Below, piece after piece: positions 37,191 to 49,026 of a stretch of DNA of 64,000 nucleotides. The first letter of the stretch is position 1. Every line of letters begins with the position of its first letter. Both the position numbers and the translations under genes were made by a program. The notes beneath the pieces were generated by a model, which saw only the letters and a list, made by a program, of their open reading frames with translations, made no database searches and had not been told where the DNA came from. Source of the stretch: Lactarius indigo (lineage: Eukaryota > Basidiomycota > Agaricomycetes > Russulales > Russulaceae); contig JAFKAC010000007.1 of assembly GCA_025766275.1 (NCBI GenBank), positions 1,364,001 through 1,428,000 on the forward strand. The letters run 5' to 3'.

Positions 37191-38368
37191 AACTGAAGTG
37201 GTCGGTGAGGTGAATGGCAGAAGGGGCTTGGTTATATCCCACGTCTCATTTGGTTGATTACGAGGGAGTAAATGCTGCCATTCAACCGGTCAGATGGTGG
37301 CGTTGCTCGGGGAAAACGCCACCAATAACATACTACTTGGGATCATGGGATGGCCATGCGGATATACTATCGATATCTAGACTTGGGATTACCGGTTTGT
37401 TGGCCATTTTGGAGTGAGGCATGTGGCGGTCAGTACGATAGTCCCAGAACGTGACCGTGACTTCTTTCCGACTGACTCCCCGGGCTCATGTAATCGGAGG
37501 AACAACAACACTCCTTTTCACCGTCACGGCGGTCTCCTGTGCTGTGGTCATCGGCATGCCTATCCACGCTCGAAATGTCTCATGATGTGCGCTTGGAGAG
37601 GTATCCTACTTGATATTCACCTTCCAGCGTGGCGGTGAAGCGTATCCAAGTAGAAAAGCCAGACCCAGCTCGAGATAAAAATCGCTACTAGCTCACGCTT
37701 TCCGAGTAGGTGCTCCCACCAAGGTACATCAATGTACCCTCCTTGTGAGCGTATATATGCCATGCTGCGTCTGGTTTGATCGACGTCTAAGTTACCTGCG
37801 CTACTGCTGTGATGTACCTTTGGTTAAGTGGACTAGGTTCGCATCATGGGTACCTCTGTTGCAACCCTCTCAAATCCCAGCGTCCGGCCACTGGAATTGC
37901 GATGGCGATATCGCAAGTCGCTTCTACTTACACTGCGTCTAACTTAGCTGCAATGGGGAGGATCCGTGGTCCGACCCTTCACCGGAAGCGTGTGACACCA
38001 GCTGCATCAGTGCCAGCTTGCGAGGGTACTCTCATCGATAAGTGTGTTCAATAAAGAACTACACTCGTATGCGGCTGCCACTGCACAGTTTGTCCACATA
38101 AGCTACCTTCGAGTATGTGCTCATAACTGGAGAACCAGAAAGCAGCAAAGATTTGGCCTTTTTCGTCTGGCGTAATGCTATTCCGTATTATCCCACAGTG
38201 TTGTTGATCTACTTATTAATAGTACAGGGCGTGAGCCAGGGCACTGATTGTGCGTGACTTAGGTACATGGGAATGATGATAAGACGGCGATTCCAAATCC
38301 ATCACTGATCTTCTTGATCCTACGATCAGCTCTTTCATCCATAGTACACCATAGCGAACGATTGAACG
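37191..38368. other. Intergenic region upstream of the aldo-keto reductase
   Basis: No gene could be built in these 1.2 kb. Short frames on the plus strand lack motifs. The last 120 bases are the likely promoter and leader of the aldo-keto reductase, with imperfect GATC-rich repeats around 38,300-38,330 (TGATCTTCTTGATCCTACGATC). Confidence 0.4.
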
Positions 38369-39652
38369 ATGACGATTCAGAAAGAGACAAAGCTAAACAC
38401 TGGGGCCATCATGCCCCTCATTGGTCTTGGTAATTCGTGTCATCCGGAGCGAAGGCATCTGTTGATCTCCTTCCTCCTCGATCTGCCTAGGGACATGGAA
38501 GTCGAGCCCGGGCCAGGTCGAGCTCGCAGTCGAGATCGCACTTAAAAATGGTTATAGACACGTCGACACGGCCACAGCCTATAGTTCGTGCTGTAGACAT
38601 CTGACACATGTTCGTGTCTCTAAAGTATATCGAACTGGTTAGAAAACGAGAAGGAAGTTGGCATCGGCCTCAAGGCGTCCGGGGTACCACGCAAGGAAAT
38701 ATTCCTGACCACCAAGCTCGACAACATCGACCATAAGGATGTCCCTGGGGCCTTGGACAATTCTCTCAAGCTGCTGGGGACTGACTATGTCGATCTCTGT
38801 GAGTGATCTTCACGCCGGACCGGACATCGACTTAAAACTCGCTGCAGATTTGATGCATTGGCCCGCACCCATGACCGCAGACTGGAAAGCCGATAAATCT
38901 CTGAGCTGGCTCGATACTTGGAAAGAGATGGAAAAGGTTTATCTCGCCCACCCCGAGAAAGTCAAGGCTATCGGTGCGCGCCTCCATTAGACGTTCCGAG
39001 CGTCGCTCCCAACTTCATTGGTGCAGGTGTATCAAATGTGTCGGTTGCCTTTCTCGGAGATCTGCTTAAAGTCGCTACCGTAGTCCCTGCTGTGAATCAG
39101 GTCGAGCGTCATCCGTAGGTTACACTGCTCGTCATAGTACAGGACTCATGATCTGCGGTCGATTAGATCTTGCCTTCAAGACGATGTCCTCGATGCGTGC
39201 ACAAAGGCTGGTATCGTCGTCACGTCCTACTCTCCACTCGGTTCGGACCACTCGCCTCTCTTAGAGAACGACATTGTCCTTCGCATCGCCAGGAGTACGA
39301 TATCAGCCCAGCCAACGTACTGGTCTCGCTCCAAGTGAATACGCCCAACGTCAACGGTGAGTGAGAAACTGTCACTCCGCCACCAGCTATTTATGCAAAC
39401 GTCGGAATCCATCTGTCTGTTCGAAAAAGTTCTGCCAAAGTCTGTCACACGCGAGCGTAATCATCAGTAGGTTTTACTATCTTTCCAACTCGGTCCTTGA
39501 GCTCACGATATTTACAATCAGCGAACCTCAAAGTTGTCGACCTGGCCGAGGAAGAGATCGCCGAGTTGAAAACGATCGAGAAGACCTCTCACTTCCGCGC
39601 GTGCCCTCCCGGCTGGACAGGATGGGGAAATCTCGGATTCCCGGATTGTTAA
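38369..39652 (+). CDS. Aldo-keto reductase
   Basis: Nine or so exons give about 300 residues. The AKR tetrad is visible: Asp and Tyr in [10 protein letters not shown], Lys in IFLTTKLDN, His in [70 protein letters not shown] and VLPKSVTRE, followed by [16 protein letters not shown], complete the TIM barrel and NADPH-binding region. It ends [16 protein letters not shown]. Such enzymes reduce aldehydes or ketones with NADPH in the cytosol; the substrate is unknown. A -1 break near 39,290 fits a lost wobble base in an alanine codon before [15 protein letters not shown]. It converges on the Old Yellow Enzyme gene, 167 bases away. Confidence 0.88.
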
Positions 39653-39819
39653 ACACATGCGCACCATCTGCGATGCTTTGCGTCATTTAGCCTTGTGTAC
39701 GATACTTTGTTCCTGGAGAAAGAATTACTCATTTGACCCTCGTTGAGACGAGTGGTGGGAACTGCCAGTCAGCTGGTCTAGTCAAGCTCTAAGTGCAAGC
39801 ATCGGTACAATGCATAAGC

Positions 39820-41626
39820 TCATCGGGAGGTATGAACATAAGGTAAATTATGATCCCAATCAATTGGGGAAAATATCAGCGTTGTTAGGGTTACCACCAT
39901 TGAAATCAGCGAATAGATGGAACAGAAGCAAATGCTAGGCAGCACTGAGAACAAGAGCGCTATCGTCCGAAGCTCTGGGATCCACATTGTTAGGACAACG
40001 CGGATGGCTCCCATTTGATAATTGATCTCGCTGCCTCTGGAGGTTCTTGACATCGTAACGACATACCAAGCCATTGCAGCGCCAGCTCCTATTAAGGTTG
40101 GGAGAGGAAGTATGCCGAGCCAACTGAAGAATAGACACGGTTCCACGAATCAAAGGTGTATCCGAGTAGGACAATGTCGGTTGCTTGAAATGAAAGTTCT
40201 CGTGCCACATTCGTCGTCGCTTTTCTCCGTCCAAGTCTCCGGCCGCCCGACCCGAGTATAACTTTCTCAGAAGTAGCGGCAATCTTGGCACAAGTACGCT
40301 TGCTCGACCAATACCGACGAGGTCGGCGTGTCCTTGAGAAAGTGCGTCTTCAAAAACCTCGGGAGATTGCATCCCACCGGTGAGGAGGACCAACGGATGT
40401 CGGGGAGAAGGAGGGCGCTTGAGCGTGAATGGCATCTCGTGCTTTTCGAGCAAAGCGAGCGAAGAAGGCTTGTCGACTCGTCATGAATTCTAGGCAGTCC
40501 ATCTCAATACGTGACAAGGGAAGTAGTTGCATAGTGGTCGTACCAGGATTCTCATAGTCACCTCCGCTAATCTCAATGAAGTCTACCATGTCCCAGCAGG
40601 GCGATATCGACAACATGTGCGAGCGCTCTGTTTTTCGCTTCCTCCTCGACTTGTGCGTTGTAGAGTGAGCCAGCACCAACGTAATCGGACGAACTGAGTT
40701 TGATCCCCAACACGAAGGGCCTAGGTAGCACCTTACGAATGGAGGACACAATCCGCTCGAGTAGATGGAGTGGAGCGCCATAAGTGTCGTCTCGAATGTT
40801 ACTCTGAGGTACAGTTGAATAGAAATTGAAGTGGATAACCCAAGGGATCATCACCTTCGGTGAAATAAACTGAGCAAGCAGATCTGCAAAGCGACCGTCC
40901 AACCTCTAAATGCGGGCAGCAACACAGAGCGAGGACACTTACATCCATGGGATGCGTGCAACTCAACACCGTCGAAGCCCGCGTCATGTGCCAACCTCGC
41001 GCTGAGTACAAACCGGTCTATAAGATGATCAATATCTTGCACACTCATGGCACGAGGTGTTTGGAATCCAATGTTATAAACGAGTCTGGCGAACCAACTT
41101 AAATGGGCCGACGAATGTTCATTGCGACCGATTCCAAGAGCACTTGGTGCGAAGGGTGGGGTGAGGAGACGGCCACCAATGATGATGGGAGACTGCCGTC
41201 CTGCAGTGTGATAGCTGCATGATGACGAGAGTACGAGGCTTCGATACGTCGTGGCCTTCTTGGTTGTACATTCTCAGAGTCTGGGCGCATTGCTGAAGCA
41301 AGCGCTGCGTAGGAGCGCAAGGCATCTGAGGTAATCGTCTTAGGGACGACCATATCCCTTCCTAGAGTCAGGTGGTCCTGCGACACCTGGACATTTCCTG
41401 TCACAATCATTCCCCAGCCACCCTGGGACCAGAGTGAGTAGAGCGCGAAATGGTTTGCGTTTGGTAAGCCACCGAAGAGAGATGCCATGTGTTCGTACAT
41501 AGCAGCTTTTACGAGCGCATTTGGCATGACTTGACCGGACGGTAAAGTGATCCGGTCGAAGCGCGCTTTGGGATGAATCTGTAGCAGTTGAGATATCGTT
41601 AGCTCAAAGAGAATTTAACTGACCAT
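39820..41626 (-). CDS. Old Yellow Enzyme family NADH:flavin oxidoreductase with C-terminal membrane segment
   Basis: The FMN barrel is recognisable: IHPKARFDRITLPSGQV, NALVKAAMYEHMA, GWGMIVTGNVQVSQDHL, TLVIMQLSHAGRQSP, RLAHDAGFDGVELHASHGYL (substrate His region), LLAQFISPKSNIRDDTYG, VDFIEISGGDYENP and LVLLTGGMQSPEVFEDALS. The C terminus adds a hydrophobic span (TLIGAGAAMAWYVVTMSRTS) then INYQMGAIRVVLTMWIPE, as in a basidiomycete subgroup, so it may be membrane bound. Exon 1 may be the ATG alone (41624-41626). Four +1 breaks (near 41,205, 40,600, 40,424-40,440 and 40,150) all allow a wobble reading such as CA(C/T), CT(G/C) and TT(G/A). With four breaks, real decay is less excluded here than elsewhere. 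Divergent from the sorting nexin gene, 134 bases apart. Confidence 0.78.
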
Positions 41627-41760
41627 GACGGTTGCTCATATGGGTCACAGCCGCTCGTGGACGTTGGCACGTGAAGAGCACCGCGGGTGTATACGCTTGG
41701 TTAGGCTTGCTCGAGTATATTTGCACTGTTTGAGATAATACACTTTGCTGTCTTCCATCC

Positions 41761-44565
41761 ATGCAACAGCCACCAAACGCAGAGGCTCGGACTCGAACTC
41801 CTCTCACCCCACCCGCTGCGACTCGAGGTTTTCTTTCTTTTGCGTGGGCCCAAGGCCAAGCTGCTCAGTCCAAGCGTGAAAGTTCTAGCTCGCCCCCGCT
41901 CGATTTCGATGCGGGTATCAATGCCTCGAATGCATGGACGGTCTATTTAGACTCTGACAGCTCGCGATCACGTTCTCTCTCCGATGAAGCCGAAGACGAG
42001 GCTGGCGATGATTTCGAAGGGGACATCGACGGTCGTGGCGGGAGAGTATTGTTCGCGTTCACAGGCAAGCCGGAGTTCAGGGAACTGGATGTTAATGCAG
42101 GCGACTGAGGTCACAGTCCTTCGTGAGCAAGCGGGCGACGGTTGGAGTCTCGTGAAGACTCGTCAAGGTCGTGTGGGGCTCCTCCCCCGCTCGTATTTTA
42201 CCGTGAATTCTTTTCTCCCCTTACTACCCGCACACCCTTGACCTTCCCTAGTTCACTGTCGACTTTATTTCCGCTCCAGAGGCGGGCACCACGTTGCATG
42301 CACGTCACATAAGTCAAGGCAGGCGCCGCGATGCTTCCACCGCCTCGCTGACCCCACGTGGTTCACCCACCCACACATCGTCTCCCCTTCCTCCCGCAAA
42401 ACCGATTGTCATACAAACCACCGGCGAGCGTATGATGGCTGCTTTTCCCAGCTTTCGCCAGGGCCTCCTTGGAGGCAAGAGCCTCAATCGTTTCTCCAGC
42501 TTCGTTACCAGTGGTGCAGAAGCTTACGTGCTCAATGGGGCCAGCGCACCGAACTCAGATGTCCCTCCACCCTCGATAAAACATGTATTTGAGGGTAGTG
42601 ACGATGAAGACGATCGAACAAACCCCGGTCGCGCCGGAGCCGCGGGCGCAACGCACTCGAGTGAAGCCGACAAGCACTTTGTTGACGCAGGTCCTTCCTG
42701 GAGGCAGAAGGTTCCACCTTTTCGGGTGCTAGTCCATTCACCTTCAAAGCGCACTTCGGCGCTCTCTGGTGCATACACCGTCTACAGTGTTTCCTCCATC
42801 TTCCGTCTGCAGACACCCGAAGGTTCGGAAACGGAGTCGGCCGATTCTGTCAATTCTTCTCCCAACGCCTCGCGCATCACCGTCCATCGTCGATTTTCCC
42901 ATTTTGTTGTTTTGCATACCTCCTTGACGCGCCGCCTCCCCGGGCTTGCCCTTCCGCCGCTCCCTGAAAAGCAGTACGCGGGTCGTTTCAATGACGACTT
43001 TGTGGAAGCGCGTCGCTGTGATCTGGAAAGATATCTCGCGATGATTGTAAGACATCCTGTCGCACGATACGCAGAAATTTTGACCTTCTTCTTGAGCTGC
43101 GAGAGCGAGCAGGTGAGCGTGACCTCGTCCCTGGCGTAGCTGTGATCTTTCTAATGACTTTCCCGAACCGAAGGAGTGGAAACGTCAACTTCCACATTAC
43201 GTGGGCCTCCCACCCGCTGGCCCTTCGTTCTATGCCAACGTGTTCCACCCCGACTTCAACTTTGATCCCGAAGAGGCCGCTGAGACCGTCAATAGGTTCG
43301 AAGTTCATACAAGAGCCGTAGACACTGGGGTGCAGGGTCTTCGTAATGTCTTCACACAGATCCGGCAGGCCCGGGTAGGTGAGGGGCAGTCACATATAGC
43401 CTTATTAGAGAACTCACCCGCTTCAAATACAGAGATGTCGAAGGCCGAGCGTCTCCTATCATACTCTCTGCTCTCTCTTATCACAACCAAACCAATCGCT
43501 ACATTACCCAACGCTGGGGTGACGACGCAGGAGGAAGACATATACTCGCAGTCAGATCTTGCGGAGATTGCTGCTATCGAGGAGGACAAACCGGCGAAGA
43601 AAGTAAATGGTTATGTGAACGAGCAAGGAGCGTGGTGTTGGCGCGAAGGCTGTGAAGGTACGCTTTTTTTAACTACCATGCTTTTATGCGCTTCACAATC
43701 ACCGCGCAGATTGTCTGAAGCTTACGAAGGCGATGCAGAAGACAAGCGAATCACTACAGAGCGTCGCGGACTTGTATGATGACCACGTATGTCACATTGA
43801 CCGCAACATCGTTACGATGTTTTGAAATGAAATCCCTGTAGGCACGCAGAACGCAGCTAGCCACACACGAAGCCCTCAAGAACATCGCTCACCCTTCTCA
43901 ACTTTATGCGGTAAGTTATCCTTGCTCTTGCTCTACTTCCGGGGGTTCACACTTTACAGCCGGTCGTAGATACCCACCGAAACGCGCTATCGCGATACAC
44001 AGATGCGACTGAAGGATCAAAGGCACGTTGAACTCTTCCACAGATTGATGGTGTACACGCCCGCTGACCAACTACTTCCTCGCAGCCCAATGAGGAAATC
44101 GCATCGCGGTGCGAGACCGTCTTGAACACGACGATGGCCGAGATAGAGACGTACCACGCACAAAAAGGTCGAAGACTTTGCCTCGATCGCCAAGGAACAC
44201 CTCGACGGCGAAATCGAGTTCTACGAACAGGTAAATAAATCTTTTTTTTTTTTTTTTTTTGTAATCTCCCCCTCCTAACGCTTCGCGACAGGTCCTCAAC
44301 CGTCTACGCACGGCGCGCCGCACGTTCGAGCCCCCGACTTACCCCCGCCTGGCTTCCGCCTGCGCGCCAGCCTTCCATCTACGAGCGCGACCTAGAGCGC
44401 CCCCGCCTGGACCCAGACCCTCTCCCGCAGCCATGCCCCCACGTATTCGACTCAGCGCCGATGCGGCCCGTCAGCCACGCCATTCAGGAGGGCGTCGGGC
44501 TCTTACTGGGCAGTGCCACCAATGTAGTTACGGGCCGGGGCAGTATGTTTGGGAAATTCTGGTAA
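41761..44565 (+). CDS. SH3-PX-BAR sorting nexin (SNX9-like architecture)
   Basis: Domains in order: a serine-rich N terminus; an SH3 domain (GRVLFAFTGKPEFRELDVNA, GDEVTVLREQAGDGWSLVKT, RQGRVGLLPRSYF); a linker; a PX domain (PPFRVLVHSPSKRTSALSGA, ITVHRRFSHFVVLHTSLTRR, LPGLALPPLPEKQYAGRFND, with an FxxRRCDLERYL end); then a BAR-type helical region (MSKAERLLSYSLLSLITTKP, CLKLTKAMQKTSESLQSVAD, LATHEALKNIAHPSQLYA, KEHLDGEIEFYEQVLNRLRT). It ends with GSMFGKFW. Such proteins bind phosphoinositides, curve membranes and recruit actin regulators in endocytosis. One intron (44023-44085) is GC-AG and another has a run of about 19 T (44242-44260). +1 breaks at 42106 (GA(C/T)), about 44,162-44,168 (AA(A/G)) and about 44,325-44,350 fit wobble duplication. 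Confidence 0.83.
44242..44260 (+). repeat. Poly-T tract in an intron
   Basis: A run of about 19 T follows the donor of the last intron of the sorting nexin gene. It probably makes up the pyrimidine tract and is prone to length error. Confidence 0.9.
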
Positions 44566-45845
44566 GAGATGTGGTAGCACTCTGTAGTGTATATGTTGGA
44601 AGGGGGGCCCATGGTCTTGGTCCCTTTCCTTCGTGTTGTAACGTCGTTATCTATCCAATCTTAGCCTTGTATTTGGTCTTATATATTATTGTGGTACGCG
44701 GAGTAGGACATGCACGGTCTCCCTTATGCGGTTCTCGCGATTGTTAAAGTTCGCCCTAGCCATGGTAGCGACAAGCATTGACCCCAAGATCGACCCATGC
44801 TTTGGCATGCCAGTGGCCTGTTGCAAAATTCATCTATTTGGCACCTCGATATACATCGAACTGTACATAGTCATAGGATGACACCAGTGGTTATTTTTTT
44901 CCTATTTTATCTATTTTTTCTCGAGAGCGCAGCGGTCGTCCTTGTACTATCGTGTTCGGGCTACACTCCAGTGGTCTGGTGGTAAATGGTAAACCTCATG
45001 CCTGTCACCCAGCTCCAAAAGAGGACAAGGATTTGGTGATGGCGACCCAGCCAGTGAGTATGTGTATGCCCGTGTGTACGAGCAGCGGCATTGGGGGTAC
45101 AAAAGTTAGCGGCATTTCGACATTTGTGGAAATGCGGCGATGGGTGTGGTACACGTGGTCTGAGTATTCAATATTCAATATTCATTCGTTCTTGCTACCA
45201 TAATATAAGCAGGTCAGACTAGACGTATTCATCTTAAGTCCATCAGACTTGTCGACCACCATCTTAGCGGACCAAGACATCTTAGCGGGCATAATAAGAT
45301 AGATTGGTGTGCGAGTATGTACAGATGATGTATCCAAGGGAGGATGCCACCGAGAAATGTCTAGTAAAATGTAGAATGTGATGGGTTGACTACGCAACAG
45401 AATGATGTGCGGCAGAATAGCTACTAGAAATACAATAGGACGCGTGATGCAAAGACTTGTGCGCGCGAAAACATGTAATGAGCAGTGCTCGACATCGAGA
45501 GGGTAGCGAAGTACCTGGGGGACGTAGTTGGGTCCCCAAGGCGTGAAAATGCGGGAGTAGTATTCTTCAACCAAAGGGTTCTTGATAGCGTATTGTAATG
45601 ATCTTCTCGTGCAGCCTACGTTAGGGTAAGTAGCGCCTTGACACACTTACCTCGATCTATTCCATGTCGTCGTCATCGTCATCGTCTTCGCCTCCGTCAG
45701 TGTCGCTGAGCACCAGGACTCCTCCATCCGGATGGGCTTCGGGCCATGGTGATATTGGGACAGGCGACCTCTGCTGCCGGGATTGAAAAAAGAGCTGTTT
45801 TCTCTTCGTCAATTCATGCTGTCGGAGAGCGTGGGATCGGCTTAA
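44566..45845. other. Intergenic region with a possible extra 3' exon
   Basis: Most of these 1.3 kb show no gene. Between about 45,657 and 45,815 on the minus strand there is a plausible coding segment (HELTKRKQLFFQSRQQRSPV, then VLVLSDTDGGEDDDDDDDME and a stop). It could be an extra last exon of the neighbouring G-patch gene, but I could not join it in phase. A further minus-strand frame (about 45,530-45,620; NPLVEEYYSRIFTPWGPNYV) looks protein-like but has no assignable gene. Confidence 0.35.
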
Positions 45846-48259
45846 TCATTCAAAGTACGCGGGAGCCAGCATTTGTTGCCGAATGACGCACCGATTGTGC
45901 TCCCGGAGAATCGCCCAAAGTCTGTCCTTCTCAGCCTTCGACTGAGTTCCTTGGATTTCCGCCATGATGACCTTGGACTTTTCAATGTGTGTTTCCAGAC
46001 GCTTTCCCCAAGTAGCGAGAGCAGACGGAGACGGCGTGATTTTGACGCGCTTGGCGGGAGGTGGACGGGATATCGCGTCAGAGATGAAATTCACGGCGAG
46101 TTCTTCCAAGGCCATCCTGGAAGCGGCAGCTGAGGAGTCTGGCGTTGGCTGTTGGCTATCAGCAGTCGTGACCAACTTCCTCTTCCTGCTCCGAAGGACC
46201 ATTTGTCGTAGCGCAAGCTCCTTCGCAAGCGCCACGGAATCCGTGGACTCCATAGACTCATCCGCGAAGGGACGCGTTCCGTCGACTTGAGTGAACGTAA
46301 CCTGCTTGGCTCCCGTCTCCGGACAAGATATCTCCATGGGAAGGAGCTGCGATTCCTGCATGAGCTCCTGATGAGAGGGCGTCGACGGTGCCTTATCCTC
46401 CAAAACTGTTGACGTGCGCCACGAGTCGGACGAGTTTGAGGTCAGTGAGGGGACCAACGAAGGTGAGATACTTGATGATGAAGAAGCCAGAGTAGAGGAA
46501 GAAGCGGGAGACATCGGAACGGAAACAAGGGTCGGTGAGACAGAGGCACCAGGGGAGAAACCAACGGCCACGCCAGAGGGCTCGTCTTTGGTCGCGGGAT
46601 TGTCGTTGACTAATCGACCGTTGGGAAGGTCGCCGGATATCGTAGAATTGGCCCACGGTCCAGTCGTCATGGAAGGAGAGAGGACAGAAGAGTTTCCAAA
46701 TAGATGATCAGAGAACGACATTTTGGTGTCAGAGCTTGAAGCCTTATGCTTGATTTGCGACGTGACTACTGAGCTGGGATCTTGGACTGGGACTTCAACG
46801 TTGGGTGCTGGGGGAGAGGGCTGTTGGGGCGGTGGAACCAAGTTATAGTGAGGAGAAAGTGGCGCTGGAAGGTACTGCTTGAGACTCATAATAAACGTTA
46901 GAGGTCAAGTCTCCGGGCGGATTTAAAATAGGTTGTGGTTGTGTGGGATTCGTGATTGTTCTTGTTGCATTGACCTCCTTGGCATTGCCCAATTGCTCCG
47001 AGGTGGATGGTGTGGTTGGGATATACCGAAAAAGGCGGACCCCATGCAACCCCTCCTTGCCGCCCATCCGAGGACTGTTCCAAGCGACCCGCGCATCTCG
47101 CTCGTTCTCGAACTCGATAAAAACTCTCCCGTCTAAAAGCTCATACCGACGGGGCCGAAAAGAAAATTCCGAGAGCCACTCGAGAATGAAAGCCTGCGTG
47201 CGAAACTTTCGGGGAAGGATCTCCATCACGACAGAGCAGGAAGGTTTGGGAGGTGGTTCGAGTTGCTTGGGGAAAGAGCCGCGCGTTCCTACACCCTTCT
47301 CATCAGGCAGCATACCAATCCTTCCCTTCAACTTGGGTGAGTAGGGAATACCGGATGTTGAAGATGACCTAGGAGGCGAAACGGGAGGGATCGAGCGGGA
47401 ATTCACGTTCAAGGGAGGATTGATCGGTGCGTTGACGTGAGAGTCATCGGACAGGAACGGAAAACGCAAAGGGACCGGCGAAGGTATCGAAAAGAGGATG
47501 GAAGGTAGAAGTGTTTTCGTCGCCGTCCTGGGGACATCAGGGATACGGGGGGTATCCAGAAGGTGGGTCGCGGGTGTTGAAGACGGTGCCTTTGTAGGGT
47601 CCACATTGCGCTTGCCGTCACCGTGAACCGCCCGGAAGGTAACGTCAACACTAGATGAAATAGCGGGAGGGTTGCTCGAAGCATTTCTTGGAAGTGAAAC
47701 AGTTGGAGATTCATGATTTGAAGAACCGCGAGGGAGTGTAGTCTGATCTCTGGGTAGTGATGAACTAGTTTCGCGAACGTGTTTGGTTGTGATGGGAATG
47801 GTCCGTGATTTGGTTTGCGTAGTATCATTTTCTTCGGTACATTGAGCGATCTTGGAGGACTGGTCCTGTACATTACTTGCACCGAGCCCAGCGGGAATTT
47901 TCTGAGATCTAGTGCAAGCCTTGAGGGGACTTGTTACCCCTGAAATACAAATCAACCACCCAGAGACTGGCTGAAGGGGAACGATTACCTTCGAGGTTCA
48001 TACCGAGGCCGTGTCCAGGTTTGTAGCCCATTCTAACAAGTATTGAGTAGCCTATACTGTTTTTCAAGCGATGGAATTCTTCTGGGTTGGCAGGAACAGG
48101 ATCCTGCGCTTTGACCATACCGAGGGACCCCTGTGGCGGAGTCACTGAGCGAGACGACGACGAACCTGAATTGACTGTGATGGGCGACGATTGGCCAATG
48201 ATATCGTCATCATCAATGACGATTGGCGAGCTTCGTGAACCTATGCCTCTGATAGCCAT
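45846..48259 (-). CDS. G-patch plus RRM-like nuclear protein
   Basis: Exon 1 reads MAIRGIGSRSSPIVIDDDDI and then the start of a G-patch (GYSILVRMGYKPGHGLGMNL), completed across an intron (about 47,940-47,988) by EGVTSPLKACTRSQKIPAGL. A long S/T/P-rich linker follows. Next is an RRM-like segment (VVMEILPRKFRTQAFILEWL, RRYELLDGRVFIEFENERDA, RVAWNSPRMGG). The C terminus has another disordered region, RSRKRKLVTT and a helical end (WGKRLETHIEKSKVIMAEIQ). A frame step of +1 near 46,880-46,910 separates the two long frames; TC(T/A) wobble is one reading. G-patches often activate DEAH helicases in splicing or ribosome assembly, so an RNA role is inferred. I do not recognise a named orthologue. Confidence 0.68.
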
Positions 48260-48390
48260 CGTTGTTCAAGACGAAGAACGAAAGTTGGGCTGCACTCCTC
48301 GAGGTATTCGCGGCGGATTTCATTACGTAACCAGAAAGCTCGAACCATATTGATCGTCAGAGACAATAAACAGGCAATGTCTAAATCAAT

Positions 48391-48895
48391 CTATTTTGCC
48401 TTTACATCTCGTTGGATGAGACCGACACCCGTTATGACGCCGTCTGCCAGCACATCTGCCATCTTTCTGCTTTCTGAGGCTTGGTGCTGCACCTTCTTCA
48501 CAAACTCTTCTTTGACAGCCTTAGCGCGCGCAATCTACGAAGCGTTTAGTGTCAGAGACCGTAGAGAAAAACGTGGTAAACATACCTCTTTGGTATGATG
48601 CAGACACTCCAAGTAATCGTCAGCCTGCGGTCTGCACTCTCTCGGGCTATCCGTTTCTGCATAACACTAAGCAGACAGCTGAATTCGTAAGCGTGCACTG
48701 AGTATACAATGGAGTACCTTGGAGAATTCCTGCCAGAAAGCGAAACAACGTGATCGACCTAGAGCTCTGGTGAACACGGGCAAACCCATATAAATTCAAG
48801 CACATACCACCGTTAAAGCCGAAACCAGACTAAAGTTTTCTCAGTTACAATGATCTGAAGTACTACGAGGACCACTCACGGCCATGATGTCCAAG
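48391..48895 (-). CDS. NADH:ubiquinone oxidoreductase subunit NDUFS5-like (complex I)
   Basis: Five short exons encode about 95 residues. Exon 1 is only ATGGCC. The protein reads MASGFGFNGGRSRCFAFWQE, FSKCYAETDSPRECRPQADD, YLECLHHTKEIARAKAVKEE and ends GLIQRDVKAK. Two C-x9-C pairs (C-FAFWQEFSK-C and C-RPQADDYLE-C) form the twin CX9C coiled-coil-helix-coiled-coil-helix fold of NDUFS5, an intermembrane-space accessory subunit oxidised through the Mia40 route. Frame is intact, and all cysteines are present. Its start lies 131 bases from that of the divergent GET5 gene. Confidence 0.88.
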
Positions 48896-49026
48896 TGCGA
48901 AGTCCGGTTGTGAAGCGTGTATGGCAATTCCCGACCAATTCCCGTCTGAGCTTCTGCCGGTTCGACGGCCCGACCCCGCGCGGCTCGTTATAGACTTGTG
49001 CTGCTGCGAGTTCCTAGCGGTTCACC

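Noticed and set aside
44242..44260. Poly-T run as a transposon poly(A) tail
   Set aside because: It is an intron pyrimidine tract between conserved BAR-domain exons, without target duplication.
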